In this document: in pieces, positions 1 through 8,540 of the stretch
How the letters are laid out: every line of letters begins with the position of its first letter
Numbering within the stretch: position 1 is the stretch's first letter
DNA from: JAGSPQ01 sp038206395
GTDB lineage: Bacteria > Myxococcota > Myxococcia > Myxococcales > Myxococcaceae
Direction: 5' to 3'
Length of the DNA stretch: 64,000 nucleotides
Assembly (NCBI GenBank): GCA_038206395.1
Contig: JBBRAX010000002.1
Span: forward strand, 124,001-188,000
Program-made: the position numbers and the translations under genes
Notes under the pieces: model-generated
Databases searched by the model: none
What the model was told of the DNA's origin: nothing
The model's input: only the letters and a program-made list of their open reading frames with translations

Positions 1-395
1 GCATCGGGCAAGAGGCGAAGCTGCGCGGCGGGAATGTCGAGCTCCTGCGCGTAGCGGGCGAGCAGCGCGTCAGAGAGGCCACGGAAGCCGGCGGGCTTGA
101 GGTGCCACCAGACGCGAAGCCGCGTCATCCGCATCTGCGCGGCGGCGAGGCTCAGCGTCCAGTGCTTCACCGCCAGGTGGTACGCGAGCGGGCTGGCCGC
201 TCCCCGTCTCGCGTCGTCCCACGCCTGCTGAATCAGCCGGTCTTGCGTGCGCAGCGCGACCGTCGTCGCCGCGACCTCGTCGGCGAACCCGCGCGTAGGC
301 ACCACCACGTACTGGCCCTTCTCGTCGAGCGCGTAGGCCACCTTGCAGTGACCATCGAGAAAAGACTCATCTTGCGTGACGTCTTCCTTCTTCAC
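1..395 (-). CDS. Conserved hypothetical protein, C-terminal part cut by the window edge
   Basis: The minus strand is open from a GTG at 395 to the left edge, giving 131 codons with no stop. The product starts with a short acidic stretch (KKEDVTQDESF), then a mixed alpha/beta-looking segment and a Trp-rich part containing WWHLKP. No known catalytic motif is visible. It lies 11 bases downstream of the OmpA-type gene on the same strand, so it is probably the third gene of that envelope operon. I prefer it to the opposite-strand reading because its composition is protein-like and balanced, whereas the plus-strand ORF is Arg/His-rich in the manner of an antisense shadow. Function unknown; the rest of the gene lies outside the window. 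Confidence 0.6.
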   Translation of the reverse strand, partial: MKKEDVTQDESFLDGHCKVAYALDEKGQYVVVPTRGFADEVAATTVALRTQDRLIQQAWDDARRGAASPLAYHLAVKHWTLSLAAAQMRMTRLRVWWHLKPAGFRGLSDALLARYAQELDIPAAQLRLLPD

Positions 396-406
396 TGCGC
401 GTCACA

Positions 407-1681
407 TCACGGGTTGACGATGTTGAACTCGGTGCGCCGGTTCTCGGCCTTGCCCGCTTTGCTCATGTTCGAGGCAATCGGCTTCTCTTCGCCGTAGCCA
501 ACGGCCTGCATGCGCGCGGGGTCGACCTTGCGCTTGATGAGCGCCGCCATCACCGAGTTGGCCCGGTTTTGAGAGAGCTTCAGGTTCGCGACATCCGAGC
601 CATCGCTGTCGGTGTGGCCTTCGACGCGGATGTTCTTGATCGCCGGGTTGTCCTGTAGGGCCTGGGCGACCTCATCGAGGATCTTCTCGCTCTCAGCGCC
701 GACGATCTTCGCGCTGCCGGTGGCGAACTTGATCTGCTTCTTGATCTCGATGCGTTCCTTCGTGACCACCACCATCGTGTACTTCTTGGGGCAGCCCTTC
801 TCTTCCTTCACGCCGAACTGGTCGGGGCACTGGTCATCGCGGTCGACGATGCCGTCGCCATCGCGATCCTTGTCGGGGCAGCCCTCGTTGTCCTTCGGGC
901 CGGGCTCCAGCGGGCACTTGTCCTTGTCGTCGGGCAGGCCGTCCTGGTCGTTGTCGAAGTCCGGGCAGCCGTCTTCGTCCTGGAAGCCGTCTTTGTCTTC
1001 GGCCTCGTTCGGGCACTTGTCCTTGTCGTCCGAGATGCCGTCGTTGTCCTTGTCGGTGACGGGGCAGCCGATGTTCTGAATCGGCCCCGGCACGTTGGGG
1101 CATTTGTCGGCGCCGTCGAGCAGGCCGTCGTTGTCGTTGTCGACCTCGGGGCAGCCGTCTTCGTCTTCGTAGCCGTCCTTGTCTTCCGCCTGGTCCTTGC
1201 AGAGGTCCTTGTCGTCCAGAATTCCGTCGCCGTCGCGATCGCCCACCGCGGGAACCGGGCAGCCCTGGTTGTCGGCGGGGCCCGGGGTGCTGGGACACTT
1301 GTCGTCCTTGTCGAGAACACCGTCGCCGTCCTTGTCGGTCTCTTCGATGCGGACGATTAGCTGCGGCTGCTCTTTGACGAGCACCTGCTTCGGGCCGCAG
1401 TCCTTGGAGAGCAGCAGCGCCTTCTTCGCGGCAGCTTCGGCCTCTTTCAGGTGCTCGGCAGCGCGGAAAGAGGTGCCTTCGTCGAGCTCCCCCAGCGCGA
1501 ACTCGAGGCTGGCTTCAGCAGTGGCGAGCTCGCGGGGAGCGCAGCGCATCGCTCCGCTGCGGCGCGCGCGCTCGAGGTCGACCTTGATGACGTCGGCGCT
1601 GGCGCGAACCTGCGCGCCGCTGACACAGCCGGCGCCGGCGACGAGAAGGGCCGCGACGCAAATTGAGATGAGGTGCTTCAA
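407..1681 (-). CDS. OmpA-family lipoprotein with thrombospondin type 3 repeats
   Basis: This 424-residue protein starts at a TTG that overlaps the upstream stop (TTGA). That start gives a lipoprotein signal, LKHLISICVAALL followed by AGAGC. After it comes a helical Ala/Glu-rich segment of about 80 residues resembling DUF4398. The centre (roughly residues 105-290) holds Asp-rich calcium-binding repeats of the thrombospondin type 3 kind (DKDGDG, DNDNDG, DNDQDG with CP pairs). The C-terminus is an OmpA/MotB peptidoglycan-binding domain with EGHTDSDGSD, SQNRA and NRRTEF. The protein probably tethers the outer membrane to peptidoglycan with a calcium-stabilised spacer. Longer in-frame starts upstream lie inside the previous gene and would bury the signal peptide. 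Confidence 0.9.
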   Translation of the reverse strand: MKHLISICVAALLVAGAGCVSGAQVRASADVIKVDLERARRSGAMRCAPRELATAEASLEFALGELDEGTSFRAAEHLKEAEAAAKKALLLSKDCGPKQVLVKEQPQLIVRIEETDKDGDGVLDKDDKCPSTPGPADNQGCPVPAVGDRDGDGILDDKDLCKDQAEDKDGYEDEDGCPEVDNDNDGLLDGADKCPNVPGPIQNIGCPVTDKDNDGISDDKDKCPNEAEDKDGFQDEDGCPDFDNDQDGLPDDKDKCPLEPGPKDNEGCPDKDRDGDGIVDRDDQCPDQFGVKEEKGCPKKYTMVVVTKERIEIKKQIKFATGSAKIVGAESEKILDEVAQALQDNPAIKNIRVEGHTDSDGSDVANLKLSQNRANSVMAALIKRKVDPARMQAVGYGEEKPIASNMSKAGKAENRRTEFNIVNP

Positions 1682-1977
1682 GGTTCTGGGTCGTCCTTCC
1701 TGACGGCCTTCATCGCGACATCGCGGGCGGCGTTGGCGAACTTCGAAGCCTTCGAGGCGTAGGTCACTGCCTGCTCGAAGTCGGCGTACCCCACCTCTTC
1801 CCGGGCCTTGTGCAGGTAGAGGTTGGCGGCCGTCCACTCATAGGGGGCCAGCTTGTCCGCCTGGGCGGTACGGGCTGCCTCGAGCTGAACGTCGGCGTCG
1901 AGCAGGTGCGAGGTAGACATCACAGGGCCGCATGCGGCGGTGGCGGCCAGCGCGAGCGCAAGAAGAAGGCGGGGCAT
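1678..1977 (-). CDS. Small DUF4398-like lipoprotein
   Basis: This 99-residue protein has a lipobox signal (MPRLLLALALAATAAC) and a single helical domain with a repeated Ala-rich pattern (DADVQLEAARTAQAD, then NLYLHKAREE and YASKASKFANAA), as in DUF4398 proteins. The ATG at 1977 is chosen because it gives a compact signal peptide; a start 7 codons earlier is possible. Its stop overlaps the TTG of the TSP3/OmpA gene, and that gene's N-terminal segment is similar in style, so the two are probably translationally coupled and may act together in the periplasm. No enzymatic residues are visible. Confidence 0.8.
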   Translation of the reverse strand: MPRLLLALALAATAACGPVMSTSHLLDADVQLEAARTAQADKLAPYEWTAANLYLHKAREEVGYADFEQAVTYASKASKFANAARDVAMKAVRKDDPEP

Positions 1978-2073
1978 TGACGTGCGACAAGGTCGCACGA
2001 GGTCCCAGAGGGGTCAATTCATTGGTCGGCTGTCGTTTGATCGCAGAGGCACGCTTCACCTAAGGTTTTGGCC

Positions 2074-2322
2074 ATGTCTCCCCCCCATTCAAAACCCACC
2101 GGCAGCACGGCCTCGAAGGCCGGCGATCGGCCCCGCGCCCAGATTTCCTACGAAGGCGAAGACGAGTTCAGCGCGATGTCGTTGAACCCCGAACGGCGCC
2201 AGAAGCCGACCCTGGACATCGAGCCCGACGCCCCCGGCGCGAGCAAAGAAGTGAAGATCGACGACCTCAAGCCGCGGAAAAGCAGCCTTTTCGGCTTCGT
2301 TAAGGCGATCTTCGAGAAGTGA
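2074..2322 (+). CDS. Small hypothetical protein
   Basis: This 82-residue protein has no signal peptide. The first two thirds are polar and disordered-looking (Pro, Ser, Asp, Glu); the end is a short amphipathic segment (SSLFGFVKAIFEK). The ATG at 2074 is preferred to a TTG two codons upstream. Its stop overlaps the GTG start of the next gene, which supports it being real and co-expressed with the DUF962 protein. No family recognised. Confidence 0.6.
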   Translation: MSPPHSKPTGSTASKAGDRPRAQISYEGEDEFSAMSLNPERRQKPTLDIEPDAPGASKEVKIDDLKPRKSSLFGFVKAIFEK

Positions 2323-2690
2323 GCTCCCCCGAAAGATACAAGACCTTCGAAGCGTTCTGGCCCTTCTACCTGGGCGAGCACGGCCTGCCGCTGACCCGCA
2401 CGCTGCACTTCATCGGCACCACGATCGCGTTCCTGATGATTTTGTCTGCCGTCGTCACGCTCTCGTGGCAGCCGCTCATCGGTGCCCTCGTGTCGGGCTA
2501 TTCCTGGGCGTGGGTCAGCCACTTCTTCGTCGAGAAGAACCGACCCGCGACCTTCACCTACCCGGGCTTCAGCTTCATCGCCGATTGGAAGATGTGGGCG
2601 TTCATGGCCACCGGGAAGCTGAACGGTGAGCTGAAGCGCCTCAACATCATGCCGAAGGCGACGGGCGCGGAAGCAGCGGTCAAGGGCTAG
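2319..2690 (+). CDS. DUF962 / Mpo1-like membrane protein
   Basis: This 123-residue protein has the layout of the DUF962 (Mpo1-like, YGL010w) family: an N-terminal FWPFYLGEH segment, the RTLHFIGT motif with its conserved His, two hydrophobic helices (about 28-45 and 50-66), then the HFFVEKNRPATF motif. The yeast relative is an iron-dependent dioxygenase of fatty-acid alpha-oxidation; the role in bacteria is less clear, and I infer only a membrane protein with conserved His residues. It starts at a GTG that overlaps the previous stop. Confidence 0.8.
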   Translation: MSSPERYKTFEAFWPFYLGEHGLPLTRTLHFIGTTIAFLMILSAVVTLSWQPLIGALVSGYSWAWVSHFFVEKNRPATFTYPGFSFIADWKMWAFMATGKLNGELKRLNIMPKATGAEAAVKG

Positions 2691-2704
2691 AGCTTCCCTA
2701 AGCT

Positions 2705-4546
2705 GTGGCACTGGTCCTTCCCGGTTCATCCATCGGCCGCTACCTGGTCAAGCGCAAGCTCGCCGAAGGCGGCATGGCCGAGCTGTACCTGTGCACCGCG
2801 GTAGGGCCCGAAGGGTTCGAGAAAGAAGTCGTCATCAAGCGGATCAAAGAATTCCTCTCGAGCGACCAGGGCTTCATCGACATGTTCAAGGCCGAGGCGC
2901 GGCTCGCGTCGCGGCTGAACCACGCCAACGTCGTGCAGATTTTCGACTTCGACAAGCACGACAACGCCTGGTTCATCGCGATGGAGTACGTGTACGGCGC
3001 TTCGTTGTGGGAGCTGCGCCGCCGCTGCCGCGAGCTCGCGATGCCCTTCCCTCCGATTCTCGTCGCCGAGATTGGAGCCCAGGTCGCGCGCGGCCTTCAC
3101 TACGCGCACACGCTGAGCGACAAGGGCAAGCCGCTGGCGCTGGTGCACCGCGACGTGACGCCCCACAACGTGCTGTTGAGCTTCGACGGTGGCGTGAAGC
3201 TGACGGACTTCGGCATCGCGAAGGCGGGCACGAGCTTCACCGCCCCGGGGATGCTGAAGGGGAAGTTCGCGTACATGTCGCCCGAGCAGGCGCGGGGCGA
3301 GAAGGTCGACGCGCGCACCGACGTGTTCGCGCTGGGCATCACGCTGTGGGAAATGCTGACGGGCGGGCGGCTCTTCGAGGGCGACAGCGACATCGCGGTG
3401 CTGCGCGCGGTGCAAGAGAGCTTGATTGCGTCACCGGCGCGGCTGAACCCCGACGTGCCGGCCGAGCTGTCAGAGATCGTGCTGAAGGCCCTGGCGCGGC
3501 CGGTGGCCGACCGGTTCCAGACGTCGCAAGAGCTCGACCGCGCGCTGGCGCATTTCGTGTTGAAGAGCTCGTCGAGCCCCGATGACGCGAACGTGGGCCT
3601 CTTCTTGCGGCAGATGTTCCGCGACGAGCTCGAGGCAGCCGACCGCGCGTTGAGCAGCGAGTCCGAGCCGGTGGTGGTGCCACAGGCCGAGGCGTCGCGC
3701 ACGCCGGTGGTCGACGCGTACGCGTTCGGAGACACGAAGCAGCACGCACGAATTCATGATCCGGCGACGCAGCAGACGGCGACGCCGTTGCCGATGGATC
3801 GCCCGAAGACGTCGCAGATGCCGGGCATAAGGTCGGCGCCGCGGGTCGCGCTGTTGTTCGACGATGGCGACCCGCTGGCGCGGCCCACCGAGAAGTTCGA
3901 GGAGTTCGTGGGCGGCCGGCCGCGCGTGCCGACCCAGCCGCAGATCAAGAAGGTGAGCACGGTGCCATCGCCGCGCGACGTGGTGGTACCGGCGCCGTTC
4001 GTGCTGCCGCCGCCGGACGCCGACATCAGCCAGGAGATCAGCGGCACGCTCACCGAGCCGACCTCGCAGAAGAAGTCGCTGCTGCCGTGGATCCTCGCCG
4101 CGTGCGTCTCGGTCGGGTTGATCGCAGGGCTCGGCATCGCGGTGCAGCAATCGCGCGCCAAGAAAGCCGAAAGGGATGCAGCGGTTGCGGTGAAGCCCGT
4201 CGCGCAGCCGCCGCCGGTCGCCATCGCGGAGAAGCCGCCGGCTCCCGTCGAGCCGGCACCAGCACCCGTCGTCGTGGCCGAGAAGCCGACGCCCGACGTC
4301 GAGCCGGCGCCGGTGCAGAAGACGCCCACTGCGATCGCGAAAGGGACTCTGGCGATCGACGCGCGGCCGTACGGCACGCTGTTCGTGAACAACAAAGAGC
4401 TCAGGGTGATTGAAGGCCCTGACTCGGTGCAACTCCCGCCCGGGACGTACGCGGTGCGCCTCGAGCACCCGAAGCGGATTCAGAGAGAGACCGTCGTGAT
4501 CAAGTCCGGCCAGACCGTGCAGCTGCGGTTCCGACCTCTGCCGTAG
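2705..4546 (+). CDS. Hanks-type Ser/Thr protein kinase with C-terminal PEGA-like domain
   Basis: This 613-residue protein has an N-terminal eukaryotic-type kinase domain (about 10-280): Gly-rich loop GGMAEL, catalytic Lys 45 (VVIKRI), Glu 64, HRD at 148-150, DFG at 168-170, and an MSPEQ segment in place of APE. A long Pro/Ala-rich linker follows. One transmembrane helix lies near residues 459-480, then a second Pro/Ala/Val-rich stretch and a PEGA-like beta-sandwich from about residue 546. The kinase is therefore predicted to be cytoplasmic and the PEGA-like domain periplasmic. Substrate unknown. The HRDVTPHN loop keeps the catalytic Asp and Asn, so activity is expected. It ends 3 bases from the convergent OmpA-type gene. 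Confidence 0.93.
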   Translation: MALVLPGSSIGRYLVKRKLAEGGMAELYLCTAVGPEGFEKEVVIKRIKEFLSSDQGFIDMFKAEARLASRLNHANVVQIFDFDKHDNAWFIAMEYVYGASLWELRRRCRELAMPFPPILVAEIGAQVARGLHYAHTLSDKGKPLALVHRDVTPHNVLLSFDGGVKLTDFGIAKAGTSFTAPGMLKGKFAYMSPEQARGEKVDARTDVFALGITLWEMLTGGRLFEGDSDIAVLRAVQESLIASPARLNPDVPAELSEIVLKALARPVADRFQTSQELDRALAHFVLKSSSSPDDANVGLFLRQMFRDELEAADRALSSESEPVVVPQAEASRTPVVDAYAFGDTKQHARIHDPATQQTATPLPMDRPKTSQMPGIRSAPRVALLFDDGDPLARPTEKFEEFVGGRPRVPTQPQIKKVSTVPSPRDVVVPAPFVLPPPDADISQEISGTLTEPTSQKKSLLPWILAACVSVGLIAGLGIAVQQSRAKKAERDAAVAVKPVAQPPPVAIAEKPPAPVEPAPAPVVVAEKPTPDVEPAPVQKTPTAIAKGTLAIDARPYGTLFVNNKELRVIEGPDSVQLPPGTYAVRLEHPKRIQRETVVIKSGQTVQLRFRPLP

Positions 4547-4549
4547 CCG

Positions 4550-5566
4550 CTACAGCCGCGTCCACTTCGGCGCGAACGGGACGTTGCCCAGCGTGGGCGC
4601 GTCGATCGACATGATGTAGTCGGCGCGGCGGTTCTTCGCCTCAGCAACCTCGTCGGCGGTTCCGACGAGCAGCGCCTCTTCCCCGTACCCTTCGACGAAA
4701 GCCGCGATCCGCAGCCCGCGCTTGCGCAGCCACGACGCGATCGCCCGCGCGCGATTCAAGCTCAAGCTTCGGTTCGCATCCGACTTCCCGACGGTGTCGG
4801 TGTGCCCGATGACGTAGAGCTTCACCTCGGCGTATTGGCCGTACTTGTTCACCGCGTCGGTGATCTTCACGTAGCTCTCTTCGAGCTTCTCGGCCTCTTC
4901 GCTGCTCAGGTCCCACTTTCCTGACGCGAAGTTCACTTCCTCGTGCGCGACGTTGATCTGCCAAGGCGAGAACTCGACGCCTGTGAAGTACGACTCGGCG
5001 TCCCACGCCGTCAGAGAGACCGTCATCACCTTGCCCTTCGCTTCCGGCCACGTGACCGTGAGGGGCGTGTTCGCCGGCTCATTGCTAAACGGAATCTCGC
5101 CGTTGAAGGCGTACTTGCCCGTGTCCATCAGCACCTTCAGCTGCGCCTTCGCCGCGGGCCGGGACAACGTGAACTTCAAGCTCCGCTTCTCGAAGTCGAT
5201 GTCGCTCTTTTCCGCCTTCATGTGCAGCGGGCCCCACAGCGACGCGTCGAACTGCAGCGCCATTTCAGACGTCATGCCGTTGGGCAGGTTGATCGTCAGC
5301 GCGCCCGTGTAGCTGAACTTCCCTTCCGGCTGCTGCAGCTCGACCACCCGCGTCTGCCCGACCTTGCCGCCGCCCTTCACCTCGATGTCCTTCCCGTCGC
5401 TGCGCTTCAGGTTGAGCCGGAAGCCCATGATCTTTTCCTGAATGTGGATGTTCACCGACGGGTTGCCCTTGCCCAGCTGGGCGCCCGAGGTCACCGAGAC
5501 ATCCACCGCGTCGGCGAACGCGCCGAGTGAGAAGCACACTGCCGCGACGCTGAACCACCGAATCAT
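4550..5566 (-). CDS. Exported OmpA-domain protein
   Basis: This 338-residue protein begins with a Sec signal (MIRWFSVAAVCFSLGAFADA). The first 190 residues are rich in beta strands and match no family I recognise. The C-terminal 130 residues are an OmpA/MotB-type peptidoglycan-binding domain with VIGHTDTVGKSDAN, LSLNRARAI, VEGYGEE and NRRADYI. It is probably periplasmic or attached to the cell wall. It is the last gene of a three-gene set with two unrecognised cytoplasmic-looking proteins. The ATG at 5566 is chosen for the signal peptide; the much longer open frame upstream is out-of-frame shadow of the next gene. Confidence 0.85.
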   Translation of the reverse strand: MIRWFSVAAVCFSLGAFADAVDVSVTSGAQLGKGNPSVNIHIQEKIMGFRLNLKRSDGKDIEVKGGGKVGQTRVVELQQPEGKFSYTGALTINLPNGMTSEMALQFDASLWGPLHMKAEKSDIDFEKRSLKFTLSRPAAKAQLKVLMDTGKYAFNGEIPFSNEPANTPLTVTWPEAKGKVMTVSLTAWDAESYFTGVEFSPWQINVAHEEVNFASGKWDLSSEEAEKLEESYVKITDAVNKYGQYAEVKLYVIGHTDTVGKSDANRSLSLNRARAIASWLRKRGLRIAAFVEGYGEEALLVGTADEVAEAKNRRADYIMSIDAPTLGNVPFAPKWTRL

Positions 5567-5577
5567 GTCGAAGCCCC

Positions 5578-6582
5578 TCACAGTGCGCTGGCCTTCACCA
5601 TCGGCAGCGCGATGCGCGTAATCCGCCGGTTGGTCTTGATCGAAAAGGGCAGCTCGGTGCGCGACAGCAGATCTCCCTCGCTGACCCAATAGAGCTCGCC
5701 CGAGAACGGGTCGTACAGCTGCCACGTGCGCTTGCCGGTGGACGTCGCGGTCTGAAGCATCAGCACCAGCCGCCGATGCTGCGTCAACGCCGGCCCCAGG
5801 GCGATCGGCACCGGGATCCCCCGCCCCACCGCCGCCGCCGCAGACGCCAGGGCCGCCTCGAGCGTCAGCGCCGCGTCGTCCACGTCCTGCTCGCGGTACG
5901 TCACGCCCAGCGCGCGCCCCGCGTCGTTCAACAAATCTTCCATCAGCTTGTTCGCGACCGGCGCAGGCACCGCGGGAAGCGAAGGCCCCGACTGCGGCCG
6001 CGCGCGCGGGCTCGCGTCGACGCTGCCACCGAGGTCGTTCAAGTCGACGCGCGCGTGCCGGCCGCTCACCGGGTTCGCCGACGCCTCGAACCCCAGCGGC
6101 CGCGCCTTCGACACCGTCTTCTCGCCGCCGTCGCTGATGTCGAAGTTCGGCCGCGGCCGCGAGCCGGACCCGCTGCCGCTGAACCCGAAGCTCTGCGCCG
6201 GAGGCACGTAAGGCAGCGGCTCGGGCATCGGGTGCTCGCCGCTGATGTCGTCGGCTGGCGTCAGCGAGTGCCCCTTGAGCTCGTACGCGTACAGCGGGTC
6301 TGCTTCCGCGCGCAGCAACTGCACCACCGTGTAGCCCTCGGGCGCGTGCGCATCGAGCGTGCACGCGTCGAACGCCTCTTCATCGCCCAGCACGCGAAGC
6401 TCGTCGGCGAACGCATGAATCTCAGGCAGGCTGTGACCTGCGGCGACCGCGCGCTGCAAGAGCTCGCGCTGCAGCTCAGACGGAGCGTCTTCCACCAGCT
6501 CGTTGAAGAGCGCGCGCGCCTTCGCCGGCCACGCGTTCAGCTTTTCCTTCGCCTCTTCACCCAGCGCATCCCAGCCGCTCAT
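5578..6582 (-). CDS. Hypothetical protein with a C-terminal DPFSGELYWV segment
   Basis: This 334-residue soluble protein has a helical N-terminal third, a disordered Pro/Ser/Gly-rich middle (about 110-215) and a C-terminal domain with the string YDPFSGELYWVSEGD. That string is loosely like the end of C39-like peptidase or bacteriocin-processing domains, but no Cys/His pair is visible, so no function is assigned. The ATG at 6582 overlaps the stop of the upstream gene (ATGA), which fixes the start and indicates translational coupling. The OmpA-domain gene follows 11 bases downstream. Confidence 0.75.
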   Translation of the reverse strand: MSGWDALGEEAKEKLNAWPAKARALFNELVEDAPSELQRELLQRAVAAGHSLPEIHAFADELRVLGDEEAFDACTLDAHAPEGYTVVQLLRAEADPLYAYELKGHSLTPADDISGEHPMPEPLPYVPPAQSFGFSGSGSGSRPRPNFDISDGGEKTVSKARPLGFEASANPVSGRHARVDLNDLGGSVDASPRARPQSGPSLPAVPAPVANKLMEDLLNDAGRALGVTYREQDVDDAALTLEAALASAAAAVGRGIPVPIALGPALTQHRRLVLMLQTATSTGKRTWQLYDPFSGELYWVSEGDLLSRTELPFSIKTNRRITRIALPMVKASAL

Positions 6583-6938
6583 CGGCCGCCCTTCGGCAAC
6601 CGCTCGGACGCGCGGCGCAGCGCGGCGACCACCGCGCCCGTGAGCGCCAGCCGTTCGAGGTGCCCCACCAGCAGCGAGACATCGAACTCCGTCTTCAGCT
6701 TCGCGGCCCAACGCACCAGCAAGGACGCGAGCGCGGGCTGCCCTGCAAATCGACCTGCGGCCAGGGCCTTGAGCTGCTGCGACGCTTCCGACACGCGCAT
6801 CCCCGCGAGGCCGCGAAGGTTCGCGACGCAGTCGTTGAGGTGCTTTTGCTGAATCTGGGCGAGGCGAAGGTCCGAAAGCTCTTCGAGCAGCAACTCGCCG
6901 TTCAGCTCCCGGTTCTGAAACGGCGCAGATGCGGCCAT
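6579..6938 (-). CDS. Small helical hypothetical protein
   Basis: This 119-residue protein is almost wholly alpha-helical (LLLEELSDLRLAQIQQKHL and similar) with no signal or membrane segment. It is probably an adaptor or binding partner of the protein encoded immediately downstream, whose ATG overlaps this stop. The ATG at 6938 is the first Met that does not run into the lpxI coding region. No family recognised. Confidence 0.65.
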   Translation of the reverse strand: MAASAPFQNRELNGELLLEELSDLRLAQIQQKHLNDCVANLRGLAGMRVSEASQQLKALAAGRFAGQPALASLLVRWAAKLKTEFDVSLLVGHLERLALTGAVVAALRRASERLPKGGR

Positions 6939-6955
6939 AGCCCCTGACCGAGGTC

Positions 6956-7768
6956 TTACTCCACTCGGATGCCGACCACGCAGATGCCCAGCCGGCCGGC
7001 CCATTTGAAGAGCACCTCGCCGTCGAGGAGCACCGTCTTCCCCGCCTCGATCGCCAGCACCGCCGCTCCGGCTTCGCGCATCACCTCGAGCGTGACCGGG
7101 CCGACCGCTGGCAGGTCGAACCGAAGGTCCTGCCCGGGCTTGGCGCGCTTCACCACCACGGCGCCCGTGCCCCCCAGCCGCCCGGCCCGGCGAATCGCCT
7201 CGTCCGTGCCTTCGACGGCCTCGACCGCGAGCACCACCCCACCCTTCACTACCACCGTCTGGCCCACGTCGGCGCTGCCCAGCTGCCCTGCCACCTCGCG
7301 GCCCAGGGCCACGTCGGCTTCCTGTGAGAGCGTGAGCGCGGGCCCGGCCAGGTGCCCTTCGATCGCGATCACCTGCTTCACGTAGTCGGTGGCGGCGACG
7401 ATTTTGATGCCGCGCGTCTCGAAGTACCTGGCGATCGCGCGAAGCAGCTCGTCATCACGAAGCGAGCGCAGCGACGCGGCAATCTTCAACATCCCCGTAT
7501 CCGGCCGGGCCGAGGTCAGCGACCGCGCGCGCCCGATGCCGCCCGCCATCACCGCCTCGCTGATTCCGCGGCGCTTGAACGCCTCGATGATCGCGTCGAT
7601 CTGCCCGACCCTTACCCACGCCAGCGAGTCGACCAGCGCGGACAGCGACGGGTCCGTCTCGCCCGTGTGGGCCACCGCGTGAACCTGGTGCCCTGCCTCG
7701 CGCGCCGCGGAAGCGAAGAGCAGCGGCAGCCGACCGCTGCCGGCGATCAGGCCCAGCGTCTTCGTCAC
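6956..7768 (-). CDS. lpxI: UDP-2,3-diacylglucosamine pyrophosphatase LpxI
   Basis: This 270-residue protein matches the LpxI (DUF1009) family in length and order: an N-terminal GLIAGSGRLPLLFA segment, VGQIDAIIEAFKRRGI, GGIGRA, LRSLRDDELLRAI, and a C-terminal half with KGGVVLAVEAVEGTDEAI, KRAKPGQDLRFDLPAVG and GKTVLLD. LpxI hydrolyses UDP-2,3-diacylglucosamine to lipid X in lipid A synthesis in bacteria that lack LpxH. The GTG start overlaps the lpxA stop (GTGA), consistent with its place at the end of the lipid A operon. An lpxB gene does not follow it here. Confidence 0.93.
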   Translation of the reverse strand: MTKTLGLIAGSGRLPLLFASAAREAGHQVHAVAHTGETDPSLSALVDSLAWVRVGQIDAIIEAFKRRGISEAVMAGGIGRARSLTSARPDTGMLKIAASLRSLRDDELLRAIARYFETRGIKIVAATDYVKQVIAIEGHLAGPALTLSQEADVALGREVAGQLGSADVGQTVVVKGGVVLAVEAVEGTDEAIRRAGRLGGTGAVVVKRAKPGQDLRFDLPAVGPVTLEVMREAGAAVLAIEAGKTVLLDGEVLFKWAGRLGICVVGIRVE

Positions 7769-8538
7769 CGCGTGAGTCCGCGTTTGCTGGTGCCGACGAA
7801 GTCGAGGAAGAAGGCGATTTCCGGGTAGGCGCCGAACTCGGCCTTGATGCGCGACAGCGCCTCGTTGAGCCCCAACTTGCTGCGGAAGAGCAGCTGGTAG
7901 GTCTCTTTGATGCGCTGAATCTGTTCGGCCGTGTAGCCGTGGCGGGTGAGGCCAACCGAGTTCAGGCCTGCGAGCTCGGCGCGGTCGCCCTGCGCGGTGC
8001 AGTACGGCGGCACGTCCATCACGACCACGGCTCCCGCGGCGATGAAGGCGTGCTTCCCGATGCGGGTGAACTGGTGAACGCCGGCGAGGCCGCCCAGCAC
8101 CACGAAGTCGCCGACCTCGACGTGGCCCGCCAGCGCGACGCTGTTGGCGAGCACGCACCCATTGCCGACCTGGCAGTCGTGCGCGACGTGGCTGTACGCC
8201 ATGAAGAGGTTCTTGTTGCCGATGCGGGTCAGCCCGCCGCCGCCTTCGGTGCCCTTGTGGAGCGTGGCGAACTCGCGCACCAGGTTCTCGTCGCCGAGCT
8301 CGAGCTTCGTGTCTTCGCCGGCGTACTTGAGGTCCTGCGGGTCGGCCCCGATCGAAGCGAACTGGTAGATGCGGTTGCGCTGGCCGATGGCGGTGTCGCC
8401 TTCGATCACCGTGTGCGGGCCGATGGTGGTGCCGGCGCCAATCTTCACCTTCGGCCCGATGACCACGTAGGGCCCGACCTCGACCGTCGAGTCCAGCTGC
8501 GCCTTCGGGTCGATGATCGCCGTCGGGTGGATTGCCAT
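7765..8538 (-). CDS. lpxA: UDP-N-acetylglucosamine acyltransferase LpxA
   Basis: This 257-residue protein has the left-handed parallel beta-helix hexapeptide pattern (IGPKVKIGAGTTIGPHTVIEG) over residues 1-190 and the helical C-terminal extension typical of LpxA. The catalytic His corresponds to His 120 in AHDCQVG, and HQFTRIG is present. The enzyme transfers a 3-hydroxyacyl chain from acyl-ACP to UDP-GlcNAc, the first step of lipid A synthesis in the cytoplasm. It lies two bases after fabZ and overlaps lpxI. Confidence 0.97.
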   Translation of the reverse strand: MAIHPTAIIDPKAQLDSTVEVGPYVVIGPKVKIGAGTTIGPHTVIEGDTAIGQRNRIYQFASIGADPQDLKYAGEDTKLELGDENLVREFATLHKGTEGGGGLTRIGNKNLFMAYSHVAHDCQVGNGCVLANSVALAGHVEVGDFVVLGGLAGVHQFTRIGKHAFIAAGAVVVMDVPPYCTAQGDRAELAGLNSVGLTRHGYTAEQIQRIKETYQLLFRSKLGLNEALSRIKAEFGAYPEIAFFLDFVGTSKRGLTR

Positions 8539-8540
8539 CG

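Noticed and set aside
102..497. Plus-strand ORF of 131 codons
   Set aside because: Arg/His-rich composition of an antisense shadow; the minus strand carries a balanced partial protein and the end of the OmpA-type gene in the same place.
797..1341. Tandem repeat DNA read as a possible satellite or CRISPR-like array
   Set aside because: It is the coding sequence of thrombospondin type 3 repeats; units are imperfect and lie in the protein frame.
4550..6364. Long form (604 codons) of the OmpA-domain gene
   Set aside because: The first 266 codons are an out-of-frame reading of the upstream gene; the signal peptide starts at 5566.
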